From contig JAUVYU010000060.1 in the NCBI GenBank assembly GCA_030602935.1, forward strand, positions 1-5,649: a stretch of DNA of 5,649 nt. Reading direction: 5' to 3'. Numbering within the stretch: the first letter of the stretch is position 1; every line of letters begins with the position of its first letter. Under the pieces are notes generated by a model, which was given only the letters and a program-made list of their open reading frames with translations, did not search any database and was not told the origin of the DNA. Source of the stretch: Candidatus Bathyarchaeota archaeon (lineage in GTDB: Archaea > Thermoproteota > Bathyarchaeia > TCS64). A program made the translations under genes and the position numbers. Positions 5,640-5,649 of the stretch are shown here, piece after piece.

Positions 5640-5649
5640 CCTGACCATG

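Noticed and set aside
5644..5649. ATG at the right edge as the start of a next gene
   Set aside because: It lies too close to the TATA-like box at 5631-5639, has no Shine-Dalgarno, and no sequence follows to test the frame.

Overview
This window looks archaeal. The prolyl-tRNA synthetase at the left edge is of the archaeal/eukaryotic type. The genes lack bacterial -35/-10 promoters and instead have A/T-rich TATA-like boxes, preceded by BRE-like CGAAA or CGGAAA, about 27-40 bases before the start codons. At least one start (gpmI) would be on an essentially leaderless mRNA. Coding DNA is moderately GC-rich with many AGG/AGA arginine codons, while the gaps between genes are AT-rich. A euryarchaeal lineage such as Thermoplasmatota would fit, but that is a guess from general character, not from a diagnostic marker.

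Layout. (1) Positions 1-1058, minus strand: proS, truncated by the window edge, with about 352 N-terminal residues present. (2) Positions 1059-1315: a divergent, AT-rich control region serving proS leftward and gpmI rightward. It holds a nested inverted repeat, repeated TTCCG words, two promoter candidates and a clear Shine-Dalgarno for proS. (3) Positions 1316-2854: gpmI, a complete bacterial-type cofactor-independent phosphoglycerate mutase with every metal and substrate residue I could check in place. (4) Positions 2855-3036: a gap with a small hairpin, a promoter candidate, and a 33-codon upstream reading frame. (5) Positions 3037-4578: a DUF1846 (UPF0371) protein of unknown function, starting at TTG. 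(6) Positions 4579-4648: a short gap with the argF promoter. (7) Positions 4649-5587: an ornithine carbamoyltransferase-family gene with unusual ornithine-side residues. (8) Positions 5588-5649: a T-tract and a promoter candidate for a gene beyond the right edge.

The four genes serve separate housekeeping roles (translation, glycolysis/gluconeogenesis, unknown, arginine synthesis). Each appears to have its own promoter, so this is not an operon. No mobile element, CRISPR array, tRNA or rRNA is visible.

The points most worth a second look are: a predicted leaderless 33-aa upstream ORF whose stop codon overlaps the TTG start of the DUF1846 gene (TTGA); replacement of the ornithine-contacting Asp by Asn in the carbamoyltransferase; and a structured region likely to lie in the proS leader. 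No clearly new multi-gene system is present.
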